Assembly (NCBI GenBank): GCA_031548545.1
Contig: JAVBQY010000011.1
Span: 69,147 to 133,146, forward strand
Source: UBA932 sp031548545
GTDB lineage: Bacteria > Bacteroidota > Bacteroidia > Bacteroidales > UBA932
DNA length: 64,000 bases
Direction: 5' to 3'
The notes under the pieces were generated by a model that was given only the letters and a program-made list of their open reading frames with translations, was not told where the DNA came from and did no database searches. How positions within the stretch are numbered: position 1 is the stretch's first letter; each line of letters starts with the position of its first letter. A program made the translations under genes and the position numbers. Below are positions 1 through 8,071 of this stretch, piece by piece.

Positions 1-485
1 CGGCCCAGGTAGGTCCGCAGGCCGCCGAAAAACTCGGTTGGGCGCAGGTAACCTATGCGGAAGAGATTGTTTCATATGACGGTACGGAAATCGTGATCAA
101 ACGCCGTCTCGAACGTGGGGTGGAAACCGTGGCGGCCAAGTTGCCGCTGGTAATTACTGTGCATGCTTCGGCTCCCGACTGCCGGCCCCGTCATGCCAAG
201 CAACTGATGAAATACAAACATGCCAAAACCCTTACAGAGATACAGGAAGCGGATGCCGATTATTATACGGAGCTGCAAAATGTGGATTATCTCCGCATAG
301 CCGAGTGGGGTGTAGCGGATGTGGGAGGGGAGGAACAGCAGTTCGGCCTTTCCGGTTCACCCACCAAGGTGAAGAAGATCGAAAATATCGTATTCCAGGC
401 CAAAGAGTCCAAACAATTGACGGCGGCCGACGGTGATATTGACGGCCTTATCAGGGAACTCATGGCGAATCATACCATAGGGTAA
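1..485 (+). CDS. etfB: Electron transfer flavoprotein subunit beta (C-terminal part, cut by window start)
   Basis: The frame is open from base 3 and ends at TAA 483-485; the true start lies upstream, and the GTG at 93 is internal. About 160 of the roughly 260-290 residues usual for EtfB are visible. They match the C-terminal part of the family: a conserved stretch ending in R-x-H-A-K-Q-L-M-K, then the S-P-T-K-V-K-K-I segment that in EtfB contacts the partner subunit. EtfB binds AMP and, with EtfA (encoded 48 bases downstream), forms the soluble FAD heterodimer that accepts electrons from acyl-CoA dehydrogenases. The acyl-CoA dehydrogenase at 1614 is the obvious partner. The family assignment is confident; the natural substrate chain is inferred. 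Confidence 0.93.
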   Translation, partial: AQVGPQAAEKLGWAQVTYAEEIVSYDGTEIVIKRRLERGVETVAAKLPLVITVHASAPDCRPRHAKQLMKYKHAKTLTEIQEADADYYTELQNVDYLRIAEWGVADVGGEEQQFGLSGSPTKVKKIENIVFQAKESKQLTAADGDIDGLIRELMANHTIG

Positions 486-511
486 TTTAAAGATTAGTAG
501 CATCTTTAAAT
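485..511 (+). repeat. AT-rich inverted repeat between etfB and etfA
   Basis: ATTTAAAGAT (485-494) and ATCTTTAAAT (502-511) are perfect reverse complements with a 7-base loop. They start at the last base of the etfB stop codon and fill most of the etfB-etfA gap. The stem is AT-only apart from one G-C pair and has no T run, so it is a weak terminator at best. An mRNA stability or processing element between the two subunit genes is possible. Confidence 0.4.
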
Positions 512-533
512 CTTTAAACTTTTAAATCTATCA

Positions 534-1556
534 ATGAAAATGAATAACATTTTTGTATACTGTGAAATAGAAGGTGGAAAAATAGCTGATGTCAGTCTTG
601 AACTCCTGACCAAAGGCCGTGGGCTGGCAGCCCGGTTGGGCGTACAGGTGGAAGCGCTGGTAATCGGGTCTAAACTTTCGGGCCTTGAAAAAGAATTGAT
701 GGCTTATGGCGCCGGTATTGTACACCTGGCCGATGATGAGCGGCTGGATCCTTTCCGCACCCTTCCTCATGCCGCTATTGCCGTGGGGGTAATTAAAGAA
801 AGCAAACCGCAGATCGCCCTTTTCGGCGCTACCAGCGTGGGCCGGGACCTTGCTCCCCGCGTATCCAGCGCCCTGCGCAGCGGCCTGACGGCAGATTGTA
901 CCTCATTGGAAATCGGCGACCATACCGACACCAAAGGCAATACCTATAAAAACCTATTGTACCAGATCCGTCCGGCTTTCGGCGGTAATATCATCGCTAC
1001 CATTATTAACCCCGACTGCCGTCCGCAGATGGCCACCGTGCGTGAAGGAGTGATGAAAAAAGAAATCCTCGCTACGCCGCTGAACGGTGAAGTGAAAAAG
1101 GTAGATGTAAAAAAATACCTGAATGATACGGATTTTGTGGTACGTATTATTGAACGCCATATAGAAGAACGCAAGATTGATATCAAAGGCGCATCTGTGA
1201 TCGTAGCCGGTGGTTACGGGGTAGGCAGTAAAGAAAATTTCAAACAATTGTTTGAACTCGCCGCCCTGCTGGGAGGTGAAGTAGGCGCCTCACGCGCCGC
1301 TGTGGATTCCGGCTTTGCCGACCATGCCCGCCAGATCGGACAGACCGGTGTAACCGTACGACCGAAATTATATATTGCCTGCGGAATTTCCGGACAGATC
1401 CAACACACTGCCGGGATGGACCAGTCGGCCATCGTGATTTCCATCAACACGGACCCTGCGGCCCCGATTAACCAGATTGCCGATTATGCTATTGTCGGTG
1501 ATATGAACGAGGTGATCCCGAAGATGATAAAATCTTATAAGAATAATAGTAAATAA
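534..1556 (+). CDS. etfA: Electron transfer flavoprotein subunit alpha
   Basis: This 340-residue protein is the FAD-carrying alpha subunit. The N-terminal half is the nucleotide-binding-like ETF domain. The C-terminal FAD domain, from about residue 215, shows the family signature: G-G-Y-G-V-G, then R-A-A-V-D, Q-I-G-Q-T-G, and a terminal block containing G-I-S-G-Q-I-Q-H-T-A-G followed by I-N-T-D-P-A-A-P-I. That block holds the FAD diphosphate and flavin contacts in characterised EtfA proteins. It pairs with EtfB just upstream. The acyl-CoA dehydrogenase 57 bases downstream completes a three-gene electron-transfer set. The ATG at 534 gives the expected length and N-terminus. Confidence 0.96.
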   Translation: MKMNNIFVYCEIEGGKIADVSLELLTKGRGLAARLGVQVEALVIGSKLSGLEKELMAYGAGIVHLADDERLDPFRTLPHAAIAVGVIKESKPQIALFGATSVGRDLAPRVSSALRSGLTADCTSLEIGDHTDTKGNTYKNLLYQIRPAFGGNIIATIINPDCRPQMATVREGVMKKEILATPLNGEVKKVDVKKYLNDTDFVVRIIERHIEERKIDIKGASVIVAGGYGVGSKENFKQLFELAALLGGEVGASRAAVDSGFADHARQIGQTGVTVRPKLYIACGISGQIQHTAGMDQSAIVISINTDPAAPINQIADYAIVGDMNEVIPKMIKSYKNNSK

Positions 1557-1613
1557 ATTTTAATAAGAAGTTAGAGGGATAGTATAACTTCACTTCTCAA
1601 AGTAACTACAATT

Positions 1614-3338
1614 ATGAACTTCTATAGAGACAATAAAGAGATCGCCTTTCAGTTGCAGCATCCGTTGATGCGTAAAATTATAGCATTGAAAGAAAAAGGC
1701 TTTGCCGACAAGGGCAAGTATCCGCATGCATTCCTGGATGTGGATGATGCGTTGGACAGCTATGACAAGGTCCTGGCTATTCTGGGCGAGATTTGCGGCG
1801 ATATTCTGGCGCCCAATGCCGAAGGGGTAGACCATGAGGGGCCGCAGGTGATTGACGGCCGTGTTCAATATGCTCCCGGTACGCAGAAAAACCATGAAGC
1901 CCTGGCCCAGGCCGGACTGTATGGCATGTCATTGCCGCGTGAGTATGGCGGACTGAACTTCTCCATGGTACCTTATGTGATGGCTGCCGAGATTGTAAGC
2001 CGCGCCGATGCCGGTTTTGCCAACATCTGGGGCTTGCAGGACTGTGCCGAAACCATCCATGAATTTGCTTCGGCGGCCATCAAAGAAGAATTTTTGCCCC
2101 GCATTAATAAAGGTGACACCTGCTCTATGGACCTTACCGAGCCCGATGCCGGCAGTGACCTGCAGGCCGTGATGCTCAAGGCCACCTGGAACGAGGAAAA
2201 GGGAATGTTTCTGCTCAATGGCGTGAAGCGTTTTATCACCAACGGCGATGCCGAAATTAAACTGGTATTGGCCCGTTCCGAGGAAGGAACCACCGACGCC
2301 CGCGGATTGTCTTACTTTGTGTACGATAAAGCCTGGGGTGGCGTCCGTGTACGCCGTATTGAAAATAAGCTCGGAATCAAAGGTTCTCCCACTGCCGAAT
2401 TGGTGTTCACCAATGCGCCAGCCAAGCTGGTGGGTGACCGCAAGATGGGCCTTATCAAATACGTAATGTCATTGATGAACGGCGCCCGCCTTGGCGTTGG
2501 TGCGCAGTCCGTAGGGCTTTCGGAAGCGGCCTATCGTGAGGCCTTGAAATACGCCCACGAGCGCGCCCAGTTCGGTAAGACCATTGTGAACTTCCCGGCC
2601 GTATATGAGTTGCTGGCAGTGATTAAAGCCAAATTGCAGGCGTCCCGTGCGTTGTTGTATGAGACCTCCCGCTTTGTAGATATGTATAAAGCGTATGGTT
2701 TTGTGGCGGAAGACCGCAAGCTGACCCCCGAAGAACGCAGTGAACTGAAAGAATACCAAAAACTGGCCGATGCTTATACGCCGCTGTTGAAATTGTTTTC
2801 CAGCGAGTATGCCAACCAGAATGCCTATGACGCCCTGCAGGTTCATGGTGGTTCCGGCTTTATGAAAGAATATCCGGTAGAGCGCCTGTATCGCGACGCC
2901 CGTATCCTCACCATCTATGAAGGTACGTCGCAGCTGCAGGTGGTGGCCGCCATCCGTGGCGTGATCACCGGCGCCTACCTGAACCGTATCCGTGAATACG
3001 AAAAGATGCCCGTGAAAGCCGAACACGAACAGCTGAAAAAAATACTGACGGCTATGACCGAACAGTACGTAAAGGCTGTAGAATTGGTGAATGCAAAAGA
3101 AGATGCGGAATATACCGACTTCCATGCCCGCCGCCTGGTGGAAATGGCCGGACATATCGTCATGGGCTACCTGTTGTTGATAGATGCCCAACGCAGCGCC
3201 GACTTCGAACAATCCGCTGCTGTATTTATTACCCGCGGACAGTCCTGGAACCACGAACGCTTCAGTTTCATCGCCAACTTTGAGCCCGATCACCTCGGCG
3301 CTTACAGCCTGATGAAAGATATGAAAGCGGAAGAGTAG
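1614..3338 (+). CDS. Acyl-CoA dehydrogenase
   Basis: This 574-residue FAD enzyme oxidises an acyl-CoA thioester to the enoyl-CoA and passes electrons to ETF. The order of domains is typical: N-terminal helical domain, central beta domain with the M-D-L-T-E-P-D-A-G-S-D flavin/substrate motif (near residue 175), then the C-terminal helical domain with A-Q-F-G-K and the catalytic-glutamate region I-Y-E-G-T-S-Q (near residue 435). About 120 extra C-terminal residues follow, so it is longer than the classic 380-residue short-chain enzymes and resembles the roughly 570-600-residue type common in Bacteroidota. It follows etfBA and ends at a strong terminator. The chain length of the substrate cannot be told from sequence. 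Confidence 0.93.
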   Translation: MNFYRDNKEIAFQLQHPLMRKIIALKEKGFADKGKYPHAFLDVDDALDSYDKVLAILGEICGDILAPNAEGVDHEGPQVIDGRVQYAPGTQKNHEALAQAGLYGMSLPREYGGLNFSMVPYVMAAEIVSRADAGFANIWGLQDCAETIHEFASAAIKEEFLPRINKGDTCSMDLTEPDAGSDLQAVMLKATWNEEKGMFLLNGVKRFITNGDAEIKLVLARSEEGTTDARGLSYFVYDKAWGGVRVRRIENKLGIKGSPTAELVFTNAPAKLVGDRKMGLIKYVMSLMNGARLGVGAQSVGLSEAAYREALKYAHERAQFGKTIVNFPAVYELLAVIKAKLQASRALLYETSRFVDMYKAYGFVAEDRKLTPEERSELKEYQKLADAYTPLLKLFSSEYANQNAYDALQVHGGSGFMKEYPVERLYRDARILTIYEGTSQLQVVAAIRGVITGAYLNRIREYEKMPVKAEHEQLKKILTAMTEQYVKAVELVNAKEDAEYTDFHARRLVEMAGHIVMGYLLLIDAQRSADFEQSAAVFITRGQSWNHERFSFIANFEPDHLGAYSLMKDMKAEE

Positions 3339-3360
3339 TCCCTGTCGTTTTAAAAGCATT

Positions 3361-3398
3361 AAAAAGCCCGTCTGTTTTGAGTTACAGATGGGCTTTTT
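3361..3398. terminator. Bidirectional intrinsic terminator between the acyl-CoA dehydrogenase gene and ftsY
   Basis: AAAAAGCCCGTCTGT (3361-3375) pairs with ACAGATGGGCTTTTT (3384-3398), a 15-pair stem with one G-U pair and an 8-base loop. A T run follows the GC-rich stem on each strand. It can end both the etf/acyl-CoA dehydrogenase transcript and the convergent ftsY transcript. Confidence 0.85.
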
Positions 3399-3419
3399 GC
3401 TATTGTGGCCGTCGAGAAA

Positions 3420-4367
3420 TTACTCTCCGAAAAGTGTATCCACAAAGGCGGTAGGATCGAAGACCTGCAGGTCATTAATGCCTTCGCCTACACCTATAAA
3501 TTTTACGGGAATCTTAAACTTGTCGGCTATGCCCAGGACAACGCCACCCTTGGCGGTACCGTCGAGCTTGGTAATAGCCAGGGCGCTCACTTCGGTCGCC
3601 TTGGTGAAAGCGTCGGCCTGTTGGAAGGCATTTTGTCCGGTAGAGCCGTCAAGCACCAGTAAGACCTCGTGCGGGGCGTCCGGAATGACCTTGCTCATCA
3701 CCTGGCGGATTTTGGTCAGCTCGTTCATCAGGTTGACCTTGTTGTGCAAACGGCCGGCCGTATCAATCAGTACGACATCGGCATTATTGGCCACGGCGGA
3801 GGCTACGGTATCGTAGGCCACAGAGGCGGGGTCTGCGCCCATTTGTTGTTTAACGATATCCACTCCGGCGCGCTGGCTCCAGATGGTGAGTTGGTCTACG
3901 GCGGCAGCACGGAAAGTGTCGGCAGCGCCCAGCACTACTTTCTTGCCTTCGTTTTTCAATTGGGCGGCCAGTTTTCCAATGGTGGTAGTTTTACCCACAC
4001 CATTCACCCCCACAACCATAATCACATATGGTTTTTTGCTGAAGTCGAATGCCGCTTTATTGTTGCCGCTGTGGTCCGTGAGCAGGGCGGCTGTTTCTTC
4101 GCGCAGGATGGCGTTCAGTTCTTCGGTATTTACATACTTGTCACGTGCCGCCCGTTGTTCAATGCGTTCGACAATACGCAGGGTGGTATCTACCCCGACA
4201 TCGGCCGTTACCAGCGCTTCTTCGAGGCTGTCGAGAACCTCTTCGTCAACTTTTGATTTGCCGACAATACTACGGGATATTTTTTCAAAGATGCCCCGTT
4301 TGGTCTTTTCCAGCCCTTTGTCCAGGCTTTCTTTACTTTCCTTGTTTTTCTTCCAAAAAAGTGCCAT
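3420..4367 (-). CDS. ftsY: Signal recognition particle receptor FtsY
   Basis: FtsY is the SRP receptor GTPase that docks ribosome-SRP complexes at the inner membrane. The protein has a short charged N-terminal region, the four-helix N domain, and the G domain with P-loop G-V-N-G-V-G-K-T-T, then D-T-A-G-R and T-K-L-D-G-T-A-K-G-G. I place the start at 4367 (protein begins M-A-L-F-W-K-K, 315 residues) because this resembles related proteins; an in-frame upstream start at 4391 would add eight residues. The acidic A domain of E. coli FtsY is absent, as is usual in this phylum. It is the last gene of the rpmB-rpmG-DUF4295-ftsY set, with a terminator-like hairpin just before it. Confidence 0.95.
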   Translation of the reverse strand: MALFWKKNKESKESLDKGLEKTKRGIFEKISRSIVGKSKVDEEVLDSLEEALVTADVGVDTTLRIVERIEQRAARDKYVNTEELNAILREETAALLTDHSGNNKAAFDFSKKPYVIMVVGVNGVGKTTTIGKLAAQLKNEGKKVVLGAADTFRAAAVDQLTIWSQRAGVDIVKQQMGADPASVAYDTVASAVANNADVVLIDTAGRLHNKVNLMNELTKIRQVMSKVIPDAPHEVLLVLDGSTGQNAFQQADAFTKATEVSALAITKLDGTAKGGVVLGIADKFKIPVKFIGVGEGINDLQVFDPTAFVDTLFGE

Positions 4368-4395
4368 GTTTATTTTCTTAGTCTGATCCAAATAG

Positions 4396-4439
4396 AAAAA
4401 GCCCCTTTGTGGAGGAGCTTTCTATACTTCAAAGAGGGG
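4396..4439 (-). terminator. Terminator-like hairpin between the DUF4295 gene and ftsY
   Basis: Read on the minus strand, CCCC-T-CTTTG (4439-4430) can pair with CAAAGGGG (4409-4402), leaving one unpaired T. The loop is about 20 bases and a five-T run follows at 4400-4396. It could partly end transcripts of the ribosomal-protein genes before ftsY. The bulge and long loop make it weaker than the other terminators in the window. Confidence 0.5.
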
Positions 4440-4444
4440 TAATA

Positions 4445-4606
4445 CTATTTTTTTCCGGCGAAGAAGTCTTTTACTTCTGCGGTAGGCACCATTTCTTCTT
4501 GAAATGCATAGGAGCCGGAACGTTCCGATTTCACCATGCGGATACATTTTACGGTATGTTTACCGGCTGTTTTGTCGCGCAATGTTGCAACTACTTTTTT
4601 TGCCAT
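4445..4606 (-). CDS. DUF4295 family small protein
   Basis: This 53-residue basic protein begins M-A-K-K-V-V-A-T-L and ends D-F-F-A-G-K-K. It matches the DUF4295 family, a small conserved Bacteroidota protein usually encoded next to rpmG and ftsY, which is the arrangement here. The central part carries the family pattern of a K-x-I-x-M-V-K-S segment followed by Y-A-F-Q-E-E-M-V-P. Its conservation and place among ribosomal protein genes suggest a ribosome-associated role, but I know of no established function. The start at 4606 is the only good one; the gene lies 28 bases after rpmG. Confidence 0.85.
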   Translation of the reverse strand: MAKKVVATLRDKTAGKHTVKCIRMVKSERSGSYAFQEEMVPTAEVKDFFAGKK

Positions 4607-4634
4607 GACTTATATCAATTACGATTGTTACAAA

Positions 4635-4817
4635 TTATTTAATTTCGCGGTGTAAAGTCACTTTCTTCATGAAAGGATTATACTTTTTGCGTTCCATGCG
4701 ATTGGTTGTGTTCTTTTTGTTCTTGGTGGTAATGTAGCGTGAAATACCCGGAACGCCGGCTTCACGTTGCTCTGTACACTCGAGGATTACCTGAACTCTA
4801 TTGCCTTTCTTTGCCAT
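4635..4817 (-). CDS. rpmG: 50S ribosomal protein L33
   Basis: This 60-residue basic protein is ribosomal protein L33 of the large subunit, near the E site. It has the family layout: M-A-K-K-G-N-R start, I-L-E-C-T-E in the first strand, Y-I-T-T-K-N-K-K-N-T centrally, and a basic tail Y-N-P-F-M-K-K-V-T-L-H-R-E. The paired cysteines of zinc-binding L33 forms are missing (only one Cys is seen), so this is the zinc-independent form. It is 11 bases downstream of rpmB and almost certainly cotranscribed with it. Confidence 0.97.
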   Translation of the reverse strand: MAKKGNRVQVILECTEQREAGVPGISRYITTKNKKNTTNRMERKKYNPFMKKVTLHREIK

Positions 4818-4828
4818 GATTCGATCTC

Positions 4829-5071
4829 CTAATAAATATTAATCAAGCCCGATGTTTTGGCAGCTGCCAGGGCGTTTTTTAAACCTTTTTTATTAATAGT
4901 GCGGATACCGGCGGCCGACACTTTCAACGTGATGAAACGGTTTTCATCTTCCAGCCAGAAACGTTTGTTCTGGAGGTTAGGGGCAAACTCGCGTTTAGTG
5001 CGGCGTTTCGAGTGCGAAACATTGTTGCCTATCATTCTTTTCTTTCCGGTTATCTGACAAATTCGTGCCAT
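4829..5071 (-). CDS. rpmB: 50S ribosomal protein L28
   Basis: This 80-residue protein is ribosomal protein L28. It shows the M-A-R-I-C-Q-I-T-G-K start, the N-N-V-S-H-S-K-R-R-T-K-R-E-F-A-P-N-L-Q core and a lysine-rich C-terminal helix. It has only one N-terminal cysteine, so no zinc ribbon. It is the first gene of the minus-strand set and has its own promoter about 30 bases upstream. Confidence 0.97.
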   Translation of the reverse strand: MARICQITGKKRMIGNNVSHSKRRTKREFAPNLQNKRFWLEDENRFITLKVSAAGIRTINKKGLKNALAAAKTSGLINIY

Positions 5072-5101
5072 TTTTTTTATGCTTTACTCAATTTGGGGCT
5101 G

Positions 5102-5132
5102 CAAATATCGGGAAAATATTTTAGAGTACCAA
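5102..5132 (-). promoter_or_regulatory. Promoter of the rpmB-rpmG-ftsY set
   Basis: On the minus strand a TTG (5132-5130, within TTTGG) is followed after 20 bases by GATATTTG (5109-5102). This fits the Bacteroidota promoter (TTTG, 19-21 bases, TAnnTTTG) with one mismatch in the -7 box. The expected transcript start is around 5095, about 25 bases before the rpmB start codon. Confidence 0.6.
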
Positions 5133-5341
5133 ATTTTTTTTGAAACAAAACGAAATCAACCGGAAAATAACACTTCAGGCCGGGTGTGGCGGTATATTGA
5201 TCGTTGTTGTAAATAATTCTTTTTTAATTTATTAAAAGATATTGTATGCTTTTGTCGGAGGATAAATATTTTTTGCAGCTATTTTATTTTTTGAAAACGG
5301 CCTGTCTTTTCTTATGATTTGTTATTTTTTAGACCGTTTTC

Positions 5342-5372
5342 TTGTTTAGTTGAAATTTTTTTCTTAGTTTTG
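5342..5372 (+). promoter_or_regulatory. Promoter of the 2-oxoacid:ferredoxin oxidoreductase operon
   Basis: TTG at 5342-5344, a 20-base spacer and TAGTTTTG at 5365-5372 fit the Bacteroidota consensus exactly in the -7 box. The predicted start is near 5379, about 24 bases before the first gene. Confidence 0.7.
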
Positions 5373-5402
5373 TAGTATAAATTATAAACAGTATTTTCAA
5401 TT

Positions 5403-5624
5403 ATGGCAATGAAAGGAGCAATAGTTGTAGACAGGGAGAAATGCAAAGGCTGCGGCGTTTGCATAGTTAACTGTCCTGCACAAGTTATTGCGTTAACCAA
5501 AGAGGTTAATAGCAAGGGGTATCCGATGGCGTATATGGCCAAGCCCGAGGCTTGCACGGGCTGCACCAACTGCGCTACCGTGTGTCCCGATTCAGTAATC
5601 ACCGTTTATAGAGTAAAAGAATAG
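5403..5624 (+). CDS. 2-oxoacid:ferredoxin oxidoreductase, ferredoxin-like (delta) subunit
   Basis: This 73-residue protein has two 4Fe-4S motifs: C-K-G-C-G-V-C-I-V-N-C-P and C-T-G-C-T-N-C-A-T-V-C-P. In four-subunit 2-oxoacid:ferredoxin oxidoreductases this small subunit carries electrons from the TPP site to external ferredoxin. It is the first gene of a tight four-gene operon (delta, alpha, beta, gamma) with a 1-base gap to the next gene. M-A-M-K at the N-terminus leaves a small choice of start (5403 or 5409). Confidence 0.92.
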   Translation: MAMKGAIVVDREKCKGCGVCIVNCPAQVIALTKEVNSKGYPMAYMAKPEACTGCTNCATVCPDSVITVYRVKE

Positions 5625-5625
5625 T

Positions 5626-6705
5626 ATGGCGGAAAAAATCTTAATGAAAGGAAACGAAGCTATTGCCATTGCAGCTATTCGCTGCGGTTGTGATGGCTAT
5701 TTCGGCTATCCCATTACTCCCCAGAGTGAGGTGATGGAAACGCTGATGGAAGAAAAACCTTGGGAATCAACCGGTATGGTGGTTTTGCAAGCAGAAAGCG
5801 AAGTGGCTTCTATCAATATGTTGTATGGAGGCGCTTCTTGTGGTAAAAAAGTAATGACCTCTTCGAGTAGTCCGGGTATCAGCCTGATGTGCGAAGGCTT
5901 AACTTACCTGGCAGGTGCGGAATTGCCCGCCCTTGTCGTTAACGTAGTGCGCGGCGGCCCGGGCCTTGGTTCTATCCAGCCCTCGCAGGCTGACTATTTC
6001 CAGGCTGTTAAAGGTGGCGGGCATGGTGACTATCACATGATCGTGCTGGCTCCGGCCTCCGTACAGGAAATGTATGACCACGTAGATCTGGCTTTCGAGC
6101 TGGCATTCAAATACCGTAATCCGGCCATGATCCTCAGCGATGGTGTGATCGGCCAGATGATGGAAAAAGTGGAACTCCGTCCCGAAAAACGCCGTTGGAC
6201 CAATGAGGAAATCATTGAGATGTACGGTTCCTGGGCAACTACCGGTAAGCCGGCAAGCCGTAAACAGAACGTTACCACGTCTTTGGCCTTGGAGTCTTCT
6301 ATTCTTGAAGCGCTCAATTTGAAGTTGATAGAGAAGTATGAGCAGATGCATGAGCAAGACGTACGTTTCGAGAAAACACTTTGCGATGACGCTGAGTATA
6401 TATTAGTTGCTTATGGTTCTTCCGCCCGTATTTGTGAAAAAGCCGTAGAAGACGCCCGTAAAGAAGGTATCAAGGTGGGCTTGCTCCGCCCCATTACCCT
6501 TTATCCTTTCCCTACCAGGGAGCTTCAAAACATGGCTAAACAAGTTAAAGGTATGCTGACGGTGGAAATGAGCGCCGGACAAATGGTGGAAGATGTACGC
6601 CTGGCCGTAAACGGCAAGGTGCCCGTGGAACACTTTGGCCGTATGGGAGGCATTATCCCTACACCTGAAGAAGTAGTAGCAGCCCTTAAAAAAATGGTAA
6701 AATAA
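5626..6705 (+). CDS. vorB: 2-oxoacid:ferredoxin oxidoreductase, alpha subunit (VorB/KorA type)
   Basis: This 359-residue protein is the pyrimidine-binding alpha subunit of a ferredoxin-dependent 2-oxoacid decarboxylating enzyme. Family marks are the start M-K-G-N-E-A-I-A-I-A-A-I-R-C-G, the Y-P-I-T-P-Q-S-E motif that contacts TPP, and S-S-S-P-G-I-S-L-M in the first domain. The C-terminal domain II includes V-A-Y-G-S-S-A-R. It is annotated in relatives as 3-methyl-2-oxobutanoate dehydrogenase VorB or as 2-oxoglutarate synthase KorA. Sequence alone does not separate branched-chain 2-oxoacids from 2-oxoglutarate. The next gene starts directly after its stop codon. Confidence 0.92.
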   Translation: MAEKILMKGNEAIAIAAIRCGCDGYFGYPITPQSEVMETLMEEKPWESTGMVVLQAESEVASINMLYGGASCGKKVMTSSSSPGISLMCEGLTYLAGAELPALVVNVVRGGPGLGSIQPSQADYFQAVKGGGHGDYHMIVLAPASVQEMYDHVDLAFELAFKYRNPAMILSDGVIGQMMEKVELRPEKRRWTNEEIIEMYGSWATTGKPASRKQNVTTSLALESSILEALNLKLIEKYEQMHEQDVRFEKTLCDDAEYILVAYGSSARICEKAVEDARKEGIKVGLLRPITLYPFPTRELQNMAKQVKGMLTVEMSAGQMVEDVRLAVNGKVPVEHFGRMGGIIPTPEEVVAALKKMVK

Positions 6706-7473
6706 ATGACTATGGACGTAAAAGACATCATAAAACCAGAAAATAAAGTCTACGGCAAATCGCCGGTGATGACAGACAATGTATTGCACTATTGTCCCGG
6801 TTGCAGCCACGGTACTATTCATAAATTGGTGGCCGAGGTGATTGAAGAGATGGGCATACAGGATAAAACGATCGGCGTATCACCTGTAGGTTGTGCTGTG
6901 TTTGCTTATAATTATATGGATATCGACTGGCAACAAGCCGCCCACGGGCGCGCTCCGGCGCTGGCTACGGCTACTAAACGCTTGTATCCTGAGAAGTATG
7001 TGTTTACTTACCAGGGTGACGGTGACCTGTCGGCCATCGGTACCGCAGAGACTATTCACGCCTGCAACCGTGGTGAAAACATCATGATCATTCTGGTAAA
7101 CAATGCTATCTACGGGATGACCGGCGGACAGATGTCGCCTTCGACCCTTGTCGGACAGGTGACCGCTACGACGCCTTACGGCCGTAACGTTGAGCTCAAT
7201 GGTTTTCCTTTGAAGATTTCCAACATTGTTGCGCAACTGGAAGGTACATGCTATGTAACCCGCCAGAGTGTACAGACTGCCGCTGCCGTGCGTAAAACCA
7301 AGAGAGCTATCCGTAAGGCCCTGGAAAATTCCGCCCAGAAAAAAGGTACTTCTTTCATTGAAGTGGTAGCCGCCTGTAACTCCAATTGGAAATTGGATCC
7401 TGTGAAATCGAATAAATGGATGGAAGAAAACCTCTTCCCTTTCTATGAATTAGGTGACCTTAAAGACAAATAA
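6706..7473 (+). CDS. 2-oxoacid:ferredoxin oxidoreductase, beta subunit (TPP-binding)
   Basis: This 255-residue subunit binds TPP diphosphate and magnesium. It shows the proximal cluster-type cysteines Y-C-P-G-C, then the TPP fold with H-G-R-A-P-A-L-A-T, the signature G-D-G-D-L followed by N-N-A-I-Y-G-M-T-G-G-Q, and the conserved S-P-T-T/S-like segment S-P-S-T-L-V-G. It works with the alpha subunit to decarboxylate a 2-oxoacid and form an acyl-CoA with reduced ferredoxin. The enzyme can also run in reverse as a CO2-fixing synthase. The ATG at 6706 immediately follows the alpha stop; a second ATG two codons later is possible. Confidence 0.93.
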   Translation: MTMDVKDIIKPENKVYGKSPVMTDNVLHYCPGCSHGTIHKLVAEVIEEMGIQDKTIGVSPVGCAVFAYNYMDIDWQQAAHGRAPALATATKRLYPEKYVFTYQGDGDLSAIGTAETIHACNRGENIMIILVNNAIYGMTGGQMSPSTLVGQVTATTPYGRNVELNGFPLKISNIVAQLEGTCYVTRQSVQTAAAVRKTKRAIRKALENSAQKKGTSFIEVVAACNSNWKLDPVKSNKWMEENLFPFYELGDLKDK

Positions 7474-7501
7474 AGACAAACGACTAAAACTTTAAAATTT
7501 T

Positions 7502-8047
7502 ATGAAAGAAGAAATAATCATAGCAGGTTTTGGCGGACAAGGTGTATTGTCTATGGGTAAAATCCTGGCTTACTCCGGTATCATGCAAGATATGGAAGTT
7601 ACCTGGATGCCCTCTTATGGTCCCGAAATGCGTGGCGGTACGGCTAACGTAACCGTGGTACTGAGCGATAAACGCATCAGTTCACCCGTAGTGCAACAGT
7701 ATGATACGGCCATTGCCCTTAACCAGCAATCATTGGATAAATTTCAACATGCGGTGAAACCCGGCGGGCTCTTGCTTTATGATCCCAATGGGATTACTAT
7801 GCCTCCTACCCGCACGGATATCCGTGTAGCTAAAATTGAAGCGGCCGAAGAGGCTGCCAAGCTGGGTAACTCCAAGGCTTACAACATGGTTGTTATGGGC
7901 GCATTCCTCAAACTGAAACCCATTGTTAAAATGGACAATGTAATCAAAGGCTTGAAGAAATCGATTCCGGAACGCCATCATCACCTCATTCCTATGAATG
8001 AGCAGGCTATCCAACGCGGCATGGAAGCTGTGACAGATGTAAGATAA
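7502..8047 (+). CDS. 2-oxoacid:ferredoxin oxidoreductase, gamma subunit
   Basis: This 181-residue protein is the gamma (domain III) subunit. The N-terminus has the family's G-F-G-G-Q-G-V, followed by S-Y-G-P-E-M-R-G-G-T-A and a Rossmann-like core. In the complex it lies over the CoA/TPP site and completes the four-subunit enzyme. It lies 28 bases after the beta gene and is followed directly by an intrinsic terminator, so the operon ends here. Confidence 0.93.
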   Translation: MKEEIIIAGFGGQGVLSMGKILAYSGIMQDMEVTWMPSYGPEMRGGTANVTVVLSDKRISSPVVQQYDTAIALNQQSLDKFQHAVKPGGLLLYDPNGITMPPTRTDIRVAKIEAAEEAAKLGNSKAYNMVVMGAFLKLKPIVKMDNVIKGLKKSIPERHHHLIPMNEQAIQRGMEAVTDVR

Positions 8048-8071
8048 CCACTGTTATAGCTAAAAATAGAA

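Larger units (their letters stand above)
5072..5402. other. Divergent intergenic region, rpmB / 2-oxoacid:ferredoxin oxidoreductase operon
   Basis: This 331-base AT-rich gap separates two divergent operons. It holds the rpmB promoter at its left end and the ferredoxin-operon promoter at its right end. Between about 5135 and 5340 I see no convincing coding sequence, repeat or structured RNA. Confidence 0.7.

Noticed and set aside
1567..1591. GAAGTTA/TAACTTC inverted repeat before the acyl-CoA dehydrogenase gene
   Set aside because: Only seven AT-rich pairs with no T run; not distinguishable from chance.
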